Source: Enterococcus avium ATCC 14025
GTDB taxonomy: Bacteria; Bacillota; Bacilli; Lactobacillales; Enterococcaceae
Assembly (NCBI RefSeq): GCF_000406965.1
Contig: NZ_KE136358.1
Location: 1-64,000 of the forward strand
DNA: 64,000 nucleotides
Direction: 5' to 3'
Shown here: positions 1 to 8,363 of the stretch, one piece after another
How the letters are laid out: each line of letters opens with the position of its first letter
Numbering within the stretch: the first letter of the stretch is position 1
Program-made: the position numbers and the translations under genes
The notes under the pieces: generated by a model
Databases searched by the model: none
The model's input: the letters and a program-made list of their open reading frames with translations, nothing else
Told to the model about the DNA's origin: nothing

Positions 1-74
1 AGTAAGTAGCCCAAGGGAACCTCCCCCTTAGGCCCTCTCAGAACCGGACGTGAACCTCTCAGCTCATCCGGCTC
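1..74 (-). ncRNA. Group II intron domains V and VI (inner intron)
   Basis: Read on the minus strand, 74-41 forms the 34-nt domain V. It starts GAGCCGGAT and closes with GTCCGGTTC, so the catalytic AGC triad is present and the two arms pair. Domain VI follows, with a 9-bp arm GCCTAAGGG/CCCTTGGGC, a short lower stem and a candidate branch-point A in GGCTACTT. Intact domains V and VI suggest the ribozyme could still splice. The exact 3' end cannot be fixed because the window stops there. Confidence 0.85.
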
Positions 75-77
75 CCA

Positions 78-1322
78 TTATCCAGCCGATGGTAATATTC
101 CAATTTTCCAATGCGCGAATAAATTTCTTTCTCGCTTGGCGATTTCCCCTAACCAATGTTCCGCTTTTCTTCGTGCTTGTCGCTTTTTATATTTACGACG
201 AACCCACTTCACGAGACATTGGTTGATGTAGCGCAGTAGACTGTACATTTCTGATTTATAGAATTTCATGTAATAGTTCATCCATCCTTGAATTTTACTA
301 TTGAACATATTCGCTAAATCCTCTAGCTTTTTGTCCGCTTTTAATTGTAATCGCCAATTCCTTACCTCTTTGCGAATCGCCTTTTTCGCTTTATCTGATA
401 CAGCCGGAAGAAAATTTGTGAAGCATTTTCCATATTTATTCTTGGCGCCTCTAGGTCTAAACGTAAAGCCCAGGAAATCGAATGTCGTTATCGGATAGTT
501 CCCCATCCTATCACTATCTCTGCAGTAAACAATCTTTGTCTTATCAGGATGTAACTCCAAACCAAAGATTCTAAACCGTTCTTCCAATCTTTTCTTCAGA
601 TATTTCGCTTGCTTTAGGGATACACAATGAGTAATACCATCATCGGCATATCTAGCCCACTGTATATTAGGAAATTCTTTTTCCATGAAGTCATCAAACG
701 TATAATGAAGAAACAAGTTCGCTAGAACTGGACTGATTACACCACCTTGCGGTGTCCCGGCTTTTCTCGAAACAGTCGAACCATCTTCCCTCTGGAAAGG
801 TGCTTTTAACCATCTTTCCACATATAGGATAATCCACTTCTCTTGAGTGTACCTTTTTACCATTTCAATTAGATAGTCATGTCTGATATTGTCAAATAGT
901 CCTTTAATATCAAATTCCAGTACCCAATCTCTTTTCCAGCATCTAACTCTTGTTTTCTCTATTGCCTGGATTGCCGACTTATTCGGCCGATAGCCATAAG
1001 AATCCTCATAAAACAATCGTTCTACTACAGGTTCAAAATACATCTTCGCTACCATCTGTGCAATCCTATCTTCAACTGTTGGAATCCCAAGTACTCTCAG
1101 CCCACCACTCTTTTTAGGAATGGATACTGCCTTTACCGGTTTTGGGAAATAACTTCCCGATGATAATCGATTCCACAGTTTGTATAGATTATCTTTCAGC
1201 TTATATTCATAAGCCTCAATTGATTCTTCATCTACTCCAAAAGTTCCTTTATTGGCTTTTACTTTTAGAAATGCTTGGTAAACTGCTTGTTTTGAAATAT
1301 TGTATGACTTTGTTTCTTGCAT
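78..1322 (-). CDS. ltrA: Group II intron reverse transcriptase/maturase (inner intron, intact)
   Basis: An intron-encoded protein of 414 residues that would help fold and splice its intron RNA and copy it into new DNA sites. Visible motifs are LGIPTVEDRIAQ near 78-90, the SYGYRPNKSA block, GTPQGGVISP and the catalytic YADD (about residues 226-229), followed by a thumb/maturase (X) region rich in Arg and Lys. The protein ends FAHWKIGILPSAG with no HNH endonuclease domain. That tail and the NLYKLWNRLSSGSYFP block resemble class D (RmInt1-type) proteins; the class is inferred. An AAGGAGGAGG ribosome site lies just upstream of the ATG. No frameshift or stop interrupts it. Confidence 0.93.
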   Translation of the reverse strand: MQETKSYNISKQAVYQAFLKVKANKGTFGVDEESIEAYEYKLKDNLYKLWNRLSSGSYFPKPVKAVSIPKKSGGLRVLGIPTVEDRIAQMVAKMYFEPVVERLFYEDSYGYRPNKSAIQAIEKTRVRCWKRDWVLEFDIKGLFDNIRHDYLIEMVKRYTQEKWIILYVERWLKAPFQREDGSTVSRKAGTPQGGVISPVLANLFLHYTFDDFMEKEFPNIQWARYADDGITHCVSLKQAKYLKKRLEERFRIFGLELHPDKTKIVYCRDSDRMGNYPITTFDFLGFTFRPRGAKNKYGKCFTNFLPAVSDKAKKAIRKEVRNWRLQLKADKKLEDLANMFNSKIQGWMNYYMKFYKSEMYSLLRYINQCLVKWVRRKYKKRQARRKAEHWLGEIAKRERNLFAHWKIGILPSAG

Positions 1323-1853
1323 AAGTTCCTCCTCCTTAAAGTTGACTTATCCTTGAAACTGGATAACTCAGGTTCTTCGCTCCACTCTCGTTACAAGAGC
1401 TTCTTCACTACTACAACCCAATCTGCCCCCATGACTGCATCGGTACTCTTTTCTTGCGGGGCTTCCGCTTGAAATACTCCCTTGACATCAGCCCGTGGGT
1501 TCCCACGTTCCATATAGACGCCTATGTTATGTTCATGCCACCTTTATGCCGCCCGCCGCCTGATCAGTAAACAGGTTTCCTCCAAGCTCATCCTAGGTCA
1601 ACGACTATACCCAGTTTTGACGGAATTTATACGCTTTCGACACTTCTGTGGGTGGTTCGTATGGTCACTCATCTCCATAACACACACCTGACAACTCTTG
1701 GTTGCCTTTTCCTTAACGCTCAATACCATAGCTTTTGACTACAGCACCTTAAGGTGGTTTGAAACCTCCACCTGTATGGCGGTTTCGGCAGGCCGTCTGC
1801 CATCATCTATACAGCATAGCTGCTTTGAATAGTTTATCTATTCACGCACACTT

Positions 1854-2657
1854 TCATGGCGCACAGTCATCGGCGTATCGAACAAATTTATGTCCTAGAT
1901 TTTCTAGCACTTGATCAAATTCGTTCAGGTAGATGTTACTTAACAGGGGAGAGAGATTGCCTCCTTGGGGCGTTCCTTCTTCCGTTGTTGTGATGAGTCC
2001 ATTTTCCATTACACCACTCATTAAGTATTGACGGATCAGTTTTAGGACTTGTTTGTCCTTTACTTTCCGCTCAATGAAATACATCAGCTTATCGTGATTT
2101 ACGGTGTCAAAGTAGGCTTTCATATCAATGTCCACCACATATCGGTAACCTTGTTCATAATAAGATTTTGCTTTCTTCACTGCGTCATGTGCGCTGCGAT
2201 TTGGGCGAAACCCATAACTATTATCTGAGAATTCTGGTTCAAATAGCGGTTGTAACACTTGATTGATTGCCTGTTGAAGCATACGATCAATAACCGTGGG
2301 AATTCCTAGTTTTCTTACACCGCCGTTTGGTTTCGGTATTTCTACTCGCAAAACAGGCTGAGGTTTATAGTTCCCTTGGCGTAAATTGGATAGTAATTCC
2401 TCGCGGTGCTCTTTCAAGTAAGGAAGCAGTTGATCGACGGTCATCCCATCTGCACCAGCCGCCCCTTTATTTCTGACTACTTGAAGATACGCTTGATTGA
2501 GATTATTCCGCTCTAGAATTCTCCCAAACAGATTTTCTACACCATCTTGTTTCCTCTGTTCACCGCAAGAAGTGCTGCGCACTTCATCATACCCTTCGTG
2601 TTCCACACTAGCTCTTTGATGATAGCCAAGTTTTCTTGTTTTCTGCGGTCGTCGCAT
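1854..2657 (-). CDS. Group II intron reverse transcriptase (class C type), N-terminal part, split at YADD
   Basis: The 5' portion of an RT/maturase of the GsI-IIC/class C family. The blocks NLNQAYLQVVRNKGAAGADG, LGIPTVIDRMLQQAI, SYGFRPNRSAHDAV and EEGTPQGGNLSP are all present, and the frame reaches FVRYADD. True exon sequence stops at 1865. The last residues (C-A-P-stop) are read from the 5' end of the inner intron, so this open frame lacks the end of the palm, the thumb and the maturase domain. AGGAGGTG lies 8 nt before the ATG. The N-terminus carries about 40 residues more than typical class C proteins. As DNA the gene is broken, but splicing of the inner intron could restore it. Confidence 0.9.
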   Translation of the reverse strand: MRRPQKTRKLGYHQRASVEHEGYDEVRSTSCGEQRKQDGVENLFGRILERNNLNQAYLQVVRNKGAAGADGMTVDQLLPYLKEHREELLSNLRQGNYKPQPVLRVEIPKPNGGVRKLGIPTVIDRMLQQAINQVLQPLFEPEFSDNSYGFRPNRSAHDAVKKAKSYYEQGYRYVVDIDMKAYFDTVNHDKLMYFIERKVKDKQVLKLIRQYLMSGVMENGLITTTEEGTPQGGNLSPLLSNIYLNEFDQVLENLGHKFVRYADDCAP

Positions 2658-3095
2658 CTTCTCACACCTCCTAAATTATTCAAGATTCTTATTGTTCAGT
2701 CCTTCGTAACGGTCAGTGTCGTTACTACTATGACCTCGGCTGACTTCTCATGATTCACCATCATGTCGCCATGATCGTTGTGCTGGTTTGTTTTCATTCA
2801 ACGCCCACAACACCCTCATGAGATCTCCCCCGGTAAGAGTGAAAACTTTCCTCCTATGTAACTGCTAGATTTACTGTATAGGTTTCGGGCAGTATTGGAC
2901 TTTGTCTTGTGATGAAGACTTATCCGACCTAATTCAGCCTTGTATCTAGTTTCTGTTCGTCAGTTCAGGAGTTTGCGTCCGACTTCCTTCAGCCACAACC
3001 TCACGATTGCCACCTTGTCTTTCGCTAACAGTTCCTACTGCCAAGCCTGTAGTGGACTTTCACCACCAAGTTTTCACCCATGCAGGGCGCACACC

Positions 3096-3133
3096 AAAAA
3101 GGAAGTTAACGCTTATTCGTTAACTTCCTTTTT
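3096..3133 (-). terminator. Terminator of the flippase-like gene, overlapping its stop codon
   Basis: An 11-bp perfect stem, 3101-3111 against 3118-3128, has a 6-nt loop and T-runs on both sides. The stop codon of the 3113-4147 gene lies in the loop. The class C intron begins 3 nt after the minus-strand T-run. Confidence 0.9.
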
Positions 3134-4147
3134 AGCTTCTTTGATTTCATGATTGATTTGTCGCTGCTTTTTGAATAGTACATAAATCATCCCTATCAAG
3201 AACGGCAGCAAGTATGTCGCGTAACGATATAATAGCAATGAAGACACGGCATCTACTCTTCCAACAACATTTCGAAATAATAAAACATAAACAAACTCAA
3301 AGCCGCCGATTCCCCCTGGCGCTGGCAAAACACCACCAATAATCACCGTGAAGCTGATAAAAGCCACTGTCAGCCAAAGATCAATATCAGGATAATCTTG
3401 AACCAATATGAAATAGGGTAACGAATACCAAACAACTAATTTTGCCATATTTGAGCAAAATACTCGAATAACAGAACGACGATCACGGATGAATGATTTG
3501 ATAGCACCACGTAAAGAATAAACTTGATTATTCACCTGATCAACGATATCTCTTAATTTTTTTCGTTTGAACAAGCGGTTGCAAATGATTACTAATACTA
3601 CCTGTGCATTGATATTAAGACTTAATACCAATAAACTCGAAATAATTAGTAATGTTACCAAAATTCCAGCAAGCACTAAAAAGATCCCGTTTGAGATATG
3701 TTCTTGAATCGCATCGCTTTTCACAATTAAAAAGACCAGCGCCCAAACCATTAAGGCGATTTTATAGGTGACCATTCTCAAGGCACTCGTGCCCGTTCCT
3801 TCAGAATATCTCAGATCCTTTTTATGATAGTAAATAACCTCAGATACAATTGATCCTGTACCGAATGTGATAACACGATAGAAAGTTGCATATGCGGATG
3901 CAAAGAATCCGTCTCGAATGGTAAATTCTGGGTTGAATTCACCCGCAATATTTTTAATCGTGTACCCTTCGATTACTTGACTAATTAAACCGAGTCCTGT
4001 CACACCTAAAAGGACCGGTAAAGAAGTTCTACCCAGTTCGGTGAAAATATCACTTAGAGAGTCACGAATAACGAAGATAATAACGCCGATCATTACTATA
4101 AATATAAGGATATTTAGAATCAATTTACGATTGATTGATAAGTTCAT
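3113..4147 (-). CDS. Flippase-like membrane protein, lysylphosphatidylglycerol synthase TM-region (UPF0104/YbhN) family
   Basis: An integral membrane protein of 344 residues with about eight hydrophobic segments. The signature PAPGGIGGFE at residues 275-284 places it in the family that includes the flippase half of MprF and archaeal AglD-type proteins. It has no C-terminal aminoacyl-transferase domain, so it cannot itself make lysyl-PG. Family membership suggests movement of a lipid or lipid-linked molecule across the membrane; the substrate is unknown. It is a single gene with its own terminator. That terminator was used as the target of the group II intron, which leaves the coding sequence intact. 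Confidence 0.85.
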   Translation of the reverse strand: MNLSINRKLILNILIFIVMIGVIIFVIRDSLSDIFTELGRTSLPVLLGVTGLGLISQVIEGYTIKNIAGEFNPEFTIRDGFFASAYATFYRVITFGTGSIVSEVIYYHKKDLRYSEGTGTSALRMVTYKIALMVWALVFLIVKSDAIQEHISNGIFLVLAGILVTLLIISSLLVLSLNINAQVVLVIICNRLFKRKKLRDIVDQVNNQVYSLRGAIKSFIRDRRSVIRVFCSNMAKLVVWYSLPYFILVQDYPDIDLWLTVAFISFTVIIGGVLPAPGGIGGFEFVYVLLFRNVVGRVDAVSSLLLYRYATYLLPFLIGMIYVLFKKQRQINHEIKEAKKEVNE

Positions 4148-4200
4148 TTTTTTGCCTCATTTTTTTCTTTATTGCTATAGCCTACCACATGCGAATGAGC

Positions 4201-4240
4201 AAAAAAAGAAAAAGCTTCAAGTTTTCTCAAAGCTTTTTCA
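4201..4240 (-). terminator. Terminator after pepT
   Basis: The arms GAAAAAGCTT (4208-4217) and AAGCTTTTTC (4230-4239) form a hairpin. On the minus strand it is followed by a T-run, about 10 nt past the pepT stop. Confidence 0.75.
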
Positions 4241-4249
4241 GAAAAATTA

Positions 4250-5479
4250 TTATTTAGCATTATTTTCAATAATCTTTACAATTACGTCAACTGCTTTTTC
4301 CATCGTCTGTAATGAGACAAATTCAAAGCGACCATGCATATTTTCAGCACCAGCAAAAATATTTGGCGTAGGAATACCCATAAATGAGATTTTAGAACCG
4401 TCTGTCCCGCCACGGATTGGTTCAATGATTGGTTTCACATCAACCTCTTCCATCGCACCCTTAGCAAGATCAATGACACTCATGTCTTTTTCAATGATTT
4501 CACCCATGTTGTAGTATTGATCATACATGTTGATTTCCACACGTTCTTGATCAAATTGGCTATTCATTTTTGCTTGTAGATCTGTAATCATTTGTTTACG
4601 TTCTTCAAATTTATCACGGTCATGGTCACGAATAATATAGGTCATTTTCGCTTCTTCCACATTTCCATCTAAAGCTAATAAATGGAAGAAACCTTCACGT
4701 CCATCTGTTTTTTCTGGTCGATCGCCTTCTGGTAGTTGGTTATGGAAATCAATTGCCATTTGTAACGCATTAATCATCGTGTTTTTAGCTGTCCCTGGAT
4801 GAACGTTTTTCCCATGCATCGTGATTTCTGCTTGAGCAGCGCTAAATGTTTCATATTGCAATTCGCCAATTGGACCACCATCCATAGTATAGGCGAAATC
4901 TGTGTTGAACTGTTTCACATCGAATTTATCCGCACCGATACCGATTTCTTCATCGGGACCAAAGCCGACACGTACTTCACCATGTTTGATTTCAGGGTGA
5001 TTAATCAAATACTCCATCGCTGTCATAATTTCAGCAATCCCAGATTTATCATCAGAACCCAGTAGTGTTGATCCATCAGTAGTGATTAATGTTTGTCCGA
5101 CGTAGTTTTTCAAATTCGGAAAATCTTTTACATTTAATGTATATTTTACGTCAGCATCTAACTTAATAGTAGATTCACCATCATAATTTTCAACGATTTG
5201 AGGGTTGACTCCTTCTGCGTTGAAATCTGCTGTATCCATGTGAGAGATAAAACCGATAGTCCGCGCTTCTTTGTCAAGGTTGCTTGGCAAAGTGGCGATC
5301 ACATAGCCGTTATTTTCGTTGTAGGTAATCTCCTGCATACCGATCTCTTCTAATTCCTTCATCAGCTCTTTAGCAAAGGCTACCTGTGTTTGAGTTGAGG
5401 GTGTTGTGGTGCTTGTCGCATCAGAACGAGTTTCTGTCTTTACATACTTTAAAAAACGCGGTAATAAATTTTCGTACAT
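4250..5479 (-). CDS. pepT: Peptidase T (tripeptide aminopeptidase)
   Basis: A cytoplasmic zinc metallopeptidase of the M20B family that removes the N-terminal residue of tripeptides, the last step in using imported peptides. The M20 ligands are visible: H80 in SHMDTAD, D143 in GSDDKSGI, the Glu pair in GPDEEIG (177-178) and D200 in YTMDGGP. The C-terminal GGTDGSKIS block matches the family. The length of 409 residues is normal. It starts 23 nt after the Nif3-like gene, so it probably shares the trmK promoter. Confidence 0.97.
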   Translation of the reverse strand: MYENLLPRFLKYVKTETRSDATSTTTPSTQTQVAFAKELMKELEEIGMQEITYNENNGYVIATLPSNLDKEARTIGFISHMDTADFNAEGVNPQIVENYDGESTIKLDADVKYTLNVKDFPNLKNYVGQTLITTDGSTLLGSDDKSGIAEIMTAMEYLINHPEIKHGEVRVGFGPDEEIGIGADKFDVKQFNTDFAYTMDGGPIGELQYETFSAAQAEITMHGKNVHPGTAKNTMINALQMAIDFHNQLPEGDRPEKTDGREGFFHLLALDGNVEEAKMTYIIRDHDRDKFEERKQMITDLQAKMNSQFDQERVEINMYDQYYNMGEIIEKDMSVIDLAKGAMEEVDVKPIIEPIRGGTDGSKISFMGIPTPNIFAGAENMHGRFEFVSLQTMEKAVDVIVKIIENNAK

Positions 5480-5502
5480 CTTACTCTCTCCTTTAATGCT
5501 AT

Positions 5503-6618
5503 TTATTTAAATGAAAAAGGATTTGTGGAAGTCTCAGATACAAAAAATTCAACCTTCCAGTCCTCTTCATTTTTCCATTGGTTAAATAAGTCTACCAGTT
5601 TTTCTTTACATAGCGACTCAATATAGTGTCCTGGATCAATTACCAACATTCCTGTTTCTTGCATGTCATGAGCGGTATGATAGTAAACATCTCCAGTAAT
5701 ATAAACATCCGCCTTTGCTGCTACGGCCTCACGATAAAATTTTTCTCCGCTGCCGCCGCAAATTGCTACGCGTTTAATTGTTTTCTTTGTCTTATGAGGA
5801 TAAACCACACGTAAGCCTTCCAAATCAAACGTATTTTTCACTTTTTCAATGAAGTCTTCTGTCGGCATCGCTTCCTTTAATTCGCCGACTCGACCAATTC
5901 CATACTTTTCTGCCAAATTATCAATTTGATAAATATCATAAGCAGGTTCTTCATATGGATGAGCAGCAAGCATCGCTTGAACTACCTCCGTTTGCCGTGT
6001 CTCAGGAAACAGCACTTCAATTTTACTTTCTTGGACCTGTTCAGCAACATTCGCCGCGCCGATTGTCGGATTTGCTTCTGCATTTGGCGTAAAACGCCCT
6101 GTTCCATTAATGGTAAATGAAGTCGCTTGATAATTTCCCTGTTCTCCTGCACCAGCTTCAGCCAATGCTTGGCGCATTTTTTTTGCGGCCTCTTGAGGAA
6201 CGTAAACTGCCAGTTTTTTCATGGATACCGTATGGGTGTGAATTAAATAATCCGTATCAAAAACAGCTAATGCTTCACAAAACCAATCATTCAATCCATT
6301 TTCAATGATATCCATATTCGTGTGCGCCGCAAAAACCGCGATATCATGTTTGATCAAATCCGCATACATCTTTGTTTGAATATCGTCAGTCGTTAAACGA
6401 GAAACAGGACGAAAAATCGGTGGATGCTTCACAATTAACAGATCAATTTTTTTCTCAATCGCTTCATCGACAACTGCTGGTCGAACATCTAAACTCATCA
6501 TGATTCGATTGACTTCTTTATTTAAAGTACCAATATGAAGGCCGACAGGATCGCCTTCTTCAGCCAACCATTCGGGACAATATTGATTAAAACGCTGGAT
6601 AAATTCACTTCCCTGCAT
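5503..6618 (-). CDS. Nif3-like dinuclear metal-centre protein (YqfO type)
   Basis: A Nif3/DUF34 family protein of 371 residues. The N-terminal half has VKHPPIF and AAHTNMD, and the C-terminal DPGHYIES carries a further metal-binding His, which together form the expected dinuclear site. The PII-like insert between the halves (about residues 125-230), with an [10 protein letters not shown] block, is the long YqfO form. The biochemical role of the family is unsettled. I chose the ATG at 6618 because GGAGGTACTTGAAG stands just before it. The longer frame reaching 6690 lies within trmK. The start overlaps the end of trmK by 14 nt, an arrangement widely conserved in Firmicutes. Confidence 0.93.
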   Translation of the reverse strand: MQGSEFIQRFNQYCPEWLAEEGDPVGLHIGTLNKEVNRIMMSLDVRPAVVDEAIEKKIDLLIVKHPPIFRPVSRLTTDDIQTKMYADLIKHDIAVFAAHTNMDIIENGLNDWFCEALAVFDTDYLIHTHTVSMKKLAVYVPQEAAKKMRQALAEAGAGEQGNYQATSFTINGTGRFTPNAEANPTIGAANVAEQVQESKIEVLFPETRQTEVVQAMLAAHPYEEPAYDIYQIDNLAEKYGIGRVGELKEAMPTEDFIEKVKNTFDLEGLRVVYPHKTKKTIKRVAICGGSGEKFYREAVAAKADVYITGDVYYHTAHDMQETGMLVIDPGHYIESLCKEKLVDLFNQWKNEEDWKVEFFVSETSTNPFSFK

Positions 6619-7318
6619 CTTCAAGTACCTCCTTGATCCATTCAATTTCCAGTATAACCTCGCGGATTTTTTCGGTAACATCTTGATCACTTTGGTGTAA
6701 ACTAGTTAAGATTTTTTCCATTTTGCTTAGTTTGTGCTGCCATTTTTTGATAAAAACAGGAGCTTTTTCTTTCAGTAAAACTGGTCCAAAGAATAGTTCT
6801 TTGGCAGTATAATCCGGCTGCACTAAATCTTTATCAGCAACAATCAGCTCATAAACTTTCTGATTTTCTTCAATGATGGCTTCCTCTGTGATCGTATAGC
6901 CTTCAGCTACTAGCCATTGACGTAATTGACGCTCTCCAACATTTGGTTGTAGAATCAAGCGCTCTTTACCGGATAGGCGCGCTTTTTCTTTCCCACGTTG
7001 TAAAATATCGCGGATCAAGACACCGCCCATTCCGCAAATAGTGATGGCTGAAATCTGATCATTCAATTCAACTGCTTCAAGTCCATCCGCTAACCGAACA
7101 TCAATTTTGTTCTCTAAACCATTTTTTGCTGCTTGCCTTTTAGCTGACTCATACGGGCCTACTACGACCTCTCCTGCAATACTATAAGATATCTTGTTTT
7201 GCAGCATTAAAGCGACGGGCAGATACGCGTGATCTGAACCTATATCTGCTAAACGTGCATCTTGCGGCACAAATTCTGCCGCTTTTTGTAAACGAATCGA
7301 TAAATCTTTCGCGTTCAT
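6605..7318 (-). CDS. trmK: tRNA (adenine22-N1)-methyltransferase
   Basis: A SAM-dependent enzyme of 237 residues that methylates N1 of A22 in tRNA. The Rossmann-type SAM site is seen in ADIGSDHAYLPV (about 24-35) and in ITICGMGGVLI, and QPNVGERQLRQWL follows. The C-terminal 60 residues form a charged helical region, as in the family. It is the first gene of a probable trmK-nif3-pepT operon and has an extended -10 promoter close upstream. The length is normal. Confidence 0.95.
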   Translation of the reverse strand: MNAKDLSIRLQKAAEFVPQDARLADIGSDHAYLPVALMLQNKISYSIAGEVVVGPYESAKRQAAKNGLENKIDVRLADGLEAVELNDQISAITICGMGGVLIRDILQRGKEKARLSGKERLILQPNVGERQLRQWLVAEGYTITEEAIIEENQKVYELIVADKDLVQPDYTAKELFFGPVLLKEKAPVFIKKWQHKLSKMEKILTSLHQSDQDVTEKIREVILEIEWIKEVLEDAGK

Positions 7319-7338
7319 TTTTTCACATCCTAAAAGTA

Positions 7339-7367
7339 ATTATAACACTCCTTAAAAAAAGCGCCCC
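7339..7367 (-). promoter_or_regulatory. Extended -10 promoter for trmK
   Basis: The minus strand reads TGTTATAAT (7347-7339), a perfect TGnTATAAT extended -10, 21 nt before the trmK ATG and directly after the dnaI terminator. There is no clear -35. Confidence 0.6.
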
Positions 7368-7408
7368 CTAAAAAGAGCTAAATGATAGCGCTTTTTAATA
7401 GGGCGTTT
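7353..7408 (-). terminator. Terminator after dnaI
   Basis: A long hairpin with arms GCGCCC..TAAAAAG and CTTTTTA..GGGCG separates the nrdR-dnaB-dnaI operon from trmK. On the minus strand a run of seven T follows. Confidence 0.8.
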
Positions 7409-7436
7409 GCCTTTTTCTAAGGATATTTTTGTTTTT

Positions 7437-8363
7437 TTAACCGTTTCGGCGATTTTCACCGATTACCCAGATTTCTCTACTTAAATAACGAACACGCTCC
7501 ATAATCCGCTTTGCTTTCAAAGGTTCCTCATCGCCTCGTTGTGTAACGGATAAATGTTGCTCCAATTGATCCATATTGAAATTAGATGAGAAAAAGGTCG
7601 GTAATTGCTCCTGCATTCGATGCTGCAAGATCACTCCTAGCACTTCATCGCGAATCCAAGCGCTCATGGAGTCTGCACCGATATCATCAATCATTAAGAT
7701 TGGTGCCCGTTTTACTTCATCTAGTTTTGGACCTACTTTGTCATTGGAGATCGCTTGTTTCATTTCTCCAGCAAATGTTGGAAAATGTAAAAGTGTGGTT
7801 TCGAAACCCTTAACTGCTAGTTCATGGGCAACAGCTCCTAACAAGTAGGTTTTCCCTACACCAAAATCCCCCACTAAAAACAAGGCTTTATGAAACATTT
7901 TTGGTGCTGCCTCATATTGATTAATGAAATCCAGAGAAGCCTCCAATGCTTCACTACGCCCAGAGGTAACCTCAAAGGTGCGAATCGAGGCCTTGCGAAT
8001 ATCTTTGGGCATATCTAGCGAATTCACGCGATTGCGGATTTCCTCTTCACGCTTCATACGCAACAGCTCATCTGTCGGTACATAGGTCACATCAATAAAG
8101 TGAAAGTTTAAACTCAATTGCGGTTCATAACCCGGTGCAATCATAGTTGGATCAGAAGCTAAATATTTTTTCTTTTCTTGAACAAACTCATATAATTTCG
8201 CAAAGGATTTTTCGATATCCTCTTGTGTCAGCTTTTCTTTGTGCTCTTCGATAAACTGACGAACATCTGGATCGGCCAAAACTTCTTCCATCATTTGGCG
8301 GTAACGACCATCGACCCCACGGCTTTTAATGATGCGATTCAACTCTTTTCCTACATCTTCCAT
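7437..8363 (-). CDS. dnaI: Primosomal protein DnaI (helicase loader)
   Basis: An AAA+ ATPase of 308 residues that loads the replicative helicase at oriC and at restart sites. The N-terminal helical domain (about 1-130) binds the helicase. The ATPase core has Walker A GDFGVGKT at 165-172 and Walker B LMIDDIGAD. RYLSREIWVIGENRR closes the protein. The ATG overlaps the dnaB stop by one base (TAATG), implying translational coupling. It is the last gene of nrdR-dnaB-dnaI, a standard order in Bacilli. Confidence 0.96.
   Translation of the reverse strand: MEDVGKELNRIIKSRGVDGRYRQMMEEVLADPDVRQFIEEHKEKLTQEDIEKSFAKLYEFVQEKKKYLASDPTMIAPGYEPQLSLNFHFIDVTYVPTDELLRMKREEEIRNRVNSLDMPKDIRKASIRTFEVTSGRSEALEASLDFINQYEAAPKMFHKALFLVGDFGVGKTYLLGAVAHELAVKGFETTLLHFPTFAGEMKQAISNDKVGPKLDEVKRAPILMIDDIGADSMSAWIRDEVLGVILQHRMQEQLPTFFSSNFNMDQLEQHLSVTQRGDEEPLKAKRIMERVRYLSREIWVIGENRRNG

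Larger units (their letters stand above)
1..1864 (-). mobile_element. Inner group II intron, probably class D, nearly complete
   Basis: A self-splicing retroelement that encodes its own reverse transcriptase. On the minus strand it begins GTGCGCC at 1864, matching the group II 5' consensus GUGYG. It then carries about 540 nt of ribozyme (domains I-III), the RT gene in domain IV, and domains V and VI at 74-2. The 6 nt before the 5' end (ATGACT, 1870-1865) are perfectly complementary to AGTCAT at 1436-1431, a good EBS1-IBS1 pair. ACGCC at 1876-1872 pairs with GGCGT at 1522-1518 as EBS2-IBS2. The 3' splice site falls in the first few bases of the window or just outside it. The element lies inside the RT gene of another intron. 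Confidence 0.88.
1..3092 (-). mobile_element. Outer group II intron, class C, 5' part, interrupted by the inner intron
   Basis: The minus strand from 3092 starts GTGCGCCC and continues with a UGCAU loop and GGGUG, the 5' hairpin layout of class C introns such as that of Oceanobacillus iheyensis. A later block, GAAGTCAGCCGAGGTCATAG, also matches the class C domain IV edge. The upstream exon is a Rho-independent terminator (3096-3133), the typical class C target. The RT starts at 2657 and is cut at 1865. The rest of the RT and ribozyme domains V-VI should lie beyond the left edge of the window. The outer element can work only if the inner intron is spliced out first. Confidence 0.85.

Noticed and set aside
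1845-1849. A second GTGCG on the minus strand as the inner intron's 5' end
   Set aside because: Starting at 1864 gives both the GTGCGCC pattern and perfect EBS1-IBS1 pairing. Starting at 1849 gives neither.
78-2657. The two reverse transcriptases as retron or diversity-generating elements
   Set aside because: Both have group II RT blocks, ribozyme sequence and intron ends. No template/variable repeat pair or msr/msd-like RNA is seen.
3088-3094. Outer intron beginning at GTGTG (3094) instead of GTGCG (3092)
   Set aside because: Comparison with class C introns needs GUGYG directly followed by CCC that pairs with GGG. That fits 3092, though 2 nt of doubt remain.
4041-4514. A 157-codon plus-strand frame crossing the flippase start and pepT end
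   Set aside because: It lies opposite two convincing genes and a terminator, has no ribosome site and no recognisable protein features.
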